Below are positions 61,996 to 64,000 of a DNA stretch of 64,000 nt, one piece after another. Source of the DNA: an uncultured Mycoplasmatota bacterium (lineage in GTDB: Bacteria > Bacillota_I > Bacilli_A > RF39 > UBA660); assembly GCA_900546275.1 (NCBI GenBank), contig URCH01000004.1:33278-97277 (forward strand), written 5' to 3'. The number at the start of each line of letters is the position of its first letter. Positions within the stretch are counted from its first letter, which is position 1. The translations under genes and the position numbers were made by a program. The notes under the pieces were generated by a model that worked only from the letters and a program-made list of their open reading frames with translations, was not told where the DNA came from and did not search any database.

Positions 61996-63060
61996 ATGTT
62001 AGAAAGATTAGAGGCTATTGAAAAAAGATATAATGAGCTTTCAGAAGAAATGATGAATCCAGACGTAGTTTCAAATATAAAGAAAACATTAGAATTAACA
62101 AAAGAACAAGCTGGTTTAAAAGATGCTTATGAAATATATCAAGTATATAAAAATGTTTTAGATGATATAAATGCGGCAAAAGAAATGTGCAAAGAACCAG
62201 ATATGAGTGAATTTGCTAAAGAAGAATTAAGTAGTTTAGAAGAAAAAAAAATAGATTTAGAAAAACAAATAGAAATATTATTATTACCGAAAGATCCAAA
62301 TGATGGAAAAAATGTAATTGTTGAAATTAGAGGTGCAGCAGGTGGAGATGAAGGAAATATATTTGCTGGTGACCTATTTGATATGTATAAAAAGTATTGT
62401 GAGAATCAAGGTTGGAAAATAGAAATACTTGAAGAAGAAAAATCTGATGCTGGTGGATATTCTTTAATTAGTTTTTTAGTAAAAGGTGATAATGTTTATT
62501 CAAAACTAAAATACGAAAGTGGAGCACACAGAGTTCAAAGAGTACCAGTTACAGAAACACAAGGAAGAGTTCATACATCTACATCAACAGTGCTTGTAAT
62601 GCCAGAAGCAGAAGAAATAGATTTTGATCTTGATATGAATGAAGTAAGAATAGACATTACAAGAAGTAGTGGATGTGGGGGTCAGGGAGTAAATACAACA
62701 GATTCAGCAGTAAGACTTACTCATATACCAACAGGGCTAGTTGTTTACTCTCAAACTGAAAGAAGTCAAATTAAAAATAAAGAGAAAGCTATTAAAATAT
62801 TAAAAACACGTTTATATGATTTAAAAACTCAAGAAAGAGAAAAAGAGTTAGGTGCGGAAAGAAAAAGCAAAATTGGTACAGGTGATCGTTCTGAAAAAAT
62901 AAGAACTTATAATTATCCACAAAACAGAGTTACTGATCACAGAATTGGTTTTACTTTAAATACGCTTGATAGAGTTATGAATGGTGATATTGGTAAAGTA
63001 ATAGATGCTTTAATAGTTGAAGATCAAAATAGAAAATTAAGAGGAGATAATATAGTTTAA
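61996..63060 (+). CDS. prfA: Peptide chain release factor 1
   Basis: A 354-residue release factor for UAA and UAG. It has the coiled-coil N-terminal domain, the stop-recognition region RVPVTETQGRVHTSTSTV (with the PxT motif as PVT), and SGCGGQGVNTTDSAV with the GGQ peptidyl-release motif near residue 230. The start follows TGGAGGAAA. It is followed by prmC, which methylates its GGQ glutamine. Confidence 0.97.
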   Translation: MLERLEAIEKRYNELSEEMMNPDVVSNIKKTLELTKEQAGLKDAYEIYQVYKNVLDDINAAKEMCKEPDMSEFAKEELSSLEEKKIDLEKQIEILLLPKDPNDGKNVIVEIRGAAGGDEGNIFAGDLFDMYKKYCENQGWKIEILEEEKSDAGGYSLISFLVKGDNVYSKLKYESGAHRVQRVPVTETQGRVHTSTSTVLVMPEAEEIDFDLDMNEVRIDITRSSGCGGQGVNTTDSAVRLTHIPTGLVVYSQTERSQIKNKEKAIKILKTRLYDLKTQEREKELGAERKSKIGTGDRSEKIRTYNYPQNRVTDHRIGFTLNTLDRVMNGDIGKVIDALIVEDQNRKLRGDNIV

Positions 63061-63075
63061 GCTATATTTTTTCTT
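63054..63075 (+). terminator. Weak terminator-like hairpin between prfA and prmC
   Basis: TATAGTT/AGCTATA with overlap at the stop codon, followed by TTTTTTC. TATAAT at 63086-63091 follows, which may start a separate prmC transcript. Confidence 0.5.
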
Positions 63076-63107
63076 TATATTTTTGTATAATAAAATTGGT
63101 GAAAAAA

Positions 63108-63824
63108 ATGAATGAAATAGAATATTTAAAAAAATACTTGCCAAGTGATAAATTAGAGGACGGAATTAAAAGGTTAAATAATGGAGAACCAGTTCAATAT
63201 ATAGTTGGAAATGTTGATTTTTATGGTTATAAAATTAATGTTAACAAAAATGTGTTAATACCAAGATTTGAAACTGAAGAATTGGTATTTAAAACAATAA
63301 ATTTGATAAAAAAAATTTTCAATGAAAATATTAAAATTTTAGATATAGGAACAGGTAGTGGATGTATTTCTATAGCATTAAAAAAAGAAATTCCAGGTTT
63401 AGATATAACAGCTGTTGATATATCTGAAGATGCATTAGTGGTAGCAAAAAATAATGCTTTAGAAAATAATTGTGAAATAAATTTTATAAAAAGTGATTTA
63501 TTTAATAATATAGATGATAAATACGATTTAATTATAAGTAATCCACCATATATAAGTTATGATGAGCAGATAATGGATATAGTTAAAAAAAATGAACCTC
63601 ATCTAGCTCTTTACGCAAAAAATAATGGACTTTATTTTTATGAAGAAATAATTAAAAATTCTAGTAACTATTTAAATGATAAAAATATTATTGCTTTTGA
63701 GATAGGATATTTACAGGCAAATGAAATAAAAAAAATGGCCCATAAATATTATCCGAACGCAAACATAATAATTGAAAAAGATATGCAAGAAAAAGATAGA
63801 TTTGTATTTATTATTAATTTGTAA
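63108..63824 (+). CDS. prmC: Release factor glutamine N5-methyltransferase
   Basis: A 238-residue SAM methyltransferase. It has motif I LDIGTGSGCISIAL (about residues 80-93), the acidic motif after it (AVDISEDAL) and the NPPY signature in IISNPPYISYDE, which holds the target glutamine. It modifies the GGQ glutamine of RF1 and RF2. It is shorter than the usual 280 residues at the N-terminus. The ATG at 63108 with GGTGAAAA is preferred over the TTG at 63096. prfA-prmC is the standard order. Confidence 0.93.
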   Translation: MNEIEYLKKYLPSDKLEDGIKRLNNGEPVQYIVGNVDFYGYKINVNKNVLIPRFETEELVFKTINLIKKIFNENIKILDIGTGSGCISIALKKEIPGLDITAVDISEDALVVAKNNALENNCEINFIKSDLFNNIDDKYDLIISNPPYISYDEQIMDIVKKNEPHLALYAKNNGLYFYEEIIKNSSNYLNDKNIIAFEIGYLQANEIKKMAHKYYPNANIIIEKDMQEKDRFVFIINL

Positions 63825-63905
63825 ACTATATGTAATATATAATTATTGTTTATTGACAATAAAATGTATATATAGGATAATGACTATAGTAAAGGAAAAT
63901 TGAAA

Positions 63906-64000
63906 ATGAATGAAATTCAAAACGGAGTAAAAAATAAAAAAGGAAATACAGTAAAAGTAGTATTAATAATCGTTTTATTGATTTTATTAATAGATAGTAT
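63906..64000 (+). CDS. Start of a membrane or secreted protein (truncated by the window end)
   Basis: An ATG at 63906 preceded by AAAGGAAAA about 8 bases upstream opens a frame that runs off the window (31 codons seen). It has a Lys/Asn-rich cytosolic-looking start (MNEIQNGVKNKKGN) and then a strongly hydrophobic segment (VVLIIVLLILLID), which would be a signal or membrane helix. The family cannot be told. The gap after prmC (63825-63905) holds TTGACA (63853-63858) and an AT-rich -10, so it likely has its own promoter. Confidence 0.5.
   Translation, partial: MNEIQNGVKNKKGNTVKVVLIIVLLILLIDS

Overview
The window is a very AT-rich stretch of a spore-forming low-GC Firmicute chromosome. Gene content and order are those of class Bacilli, and a small-genome, probably gut-associated relative of Erysipelotrichia/RF39-type Bacilli is my best guess (inference; no 16S is present). 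Support for spore formation comes from SspI, YabG, YabP, YabQ, GerQ, SpoVG and a sigma factor whose region 2 resembles SigE/SigK. UGA is used as a stop codon in many genes and RF2 (prfB) is present with its programmed frameshift, so the code is the standard bacterial one, not the Mycoplasma code.

Layout. 1-5.2 kb: end of a VanY-like carboxypeptidase, frr, a DUF368 lipid-carrier transporter, an AI-2E family permease, a small P-loop kinase and an unusually short alaS. 5.2-9.0 kb: a dGTPase-like HD protein and the conserved Bacilli run ireB-ruvX-DUF1292-mltG-trmR. 9.1-13.8 kb: envelope proteins of unknown function (lipoprotein, acidic SepF-like-start protein, DUF948-like, YtxH) and a solute-binding/degenerate GGDEF receptor. 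13.9-22.3 kb: a sigma factor with an enlarged C-terminus, an unknown protein, a twin pair of HAD-domain fusions (HAD-PlsC acyltransferase and pseudo-HAD-AMP ligase) and a hybrid histidine kinase. 22.3-28 kb: YihY, LTA-synthase-like protein, LCP-PASTA protein. 28.0-31.1 kb: tRNA-Cys, a decayed gene, rnfC and rnfD without the other rnf genes, rpmB. 31.2-42.8 kb: dnaE, sspI, a coat-like protein, trmB, prfB, yitT, ftsEX, small membrane/lipoproteins, polA. 42.8-45.3 kb: a pilin-like secreted protein and a T-box-controlled serS. 45.4-49.6 kb: an SPFH/zinc-ribbon membrane operon resembling ydjI-ydjG. 49.7-53.2 kb: P-type ATPase, YgjP-like metalloprotease, Nudix hydrolase. 53.2-55.7 kb: yabG-veg-spoVG-yabP-yabQ-divIC, a shortened version of the Bacillus subtilis order. 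55.7-64 kb: LemA, gerQ, pduL, a class A PBP, DUF1934-argS-rpoE(delta), prfA-prmC and a truncated membrane protein.

How it fits together. Most genes serve translation (frr, alaS, serS, argS, prfA, prfB, prmC, trmB, trmR, rpmB), replication (dnaE, polA), wall and membrane building (mltG, PBP1, LtaS-like, LCP, DUF368, ftsEX, divIC, PlsC/AMP ligase) and sporulation. Regulation visible in the DNA is compact: short hairpin terminators often overlap stop codons, and consensus or extended -10 promoters lie only 10-30 bases before start codons.

No phage, insertion sequence, CRISPR array or restriction system was seen. The most promising oddities are the twin HAD acyltransferase/ligase operon, the rnfC-rnfD pair lacking the rest of Rnf and apparently the RnfD flavin motif, the sigma factor with what look like three region-4-like modules, the AlaRS lacking its C-Ala domain, and the SPFH/zinc-ribbon operon. 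Family calls are from memory of motifs and synteny; no searches were run.
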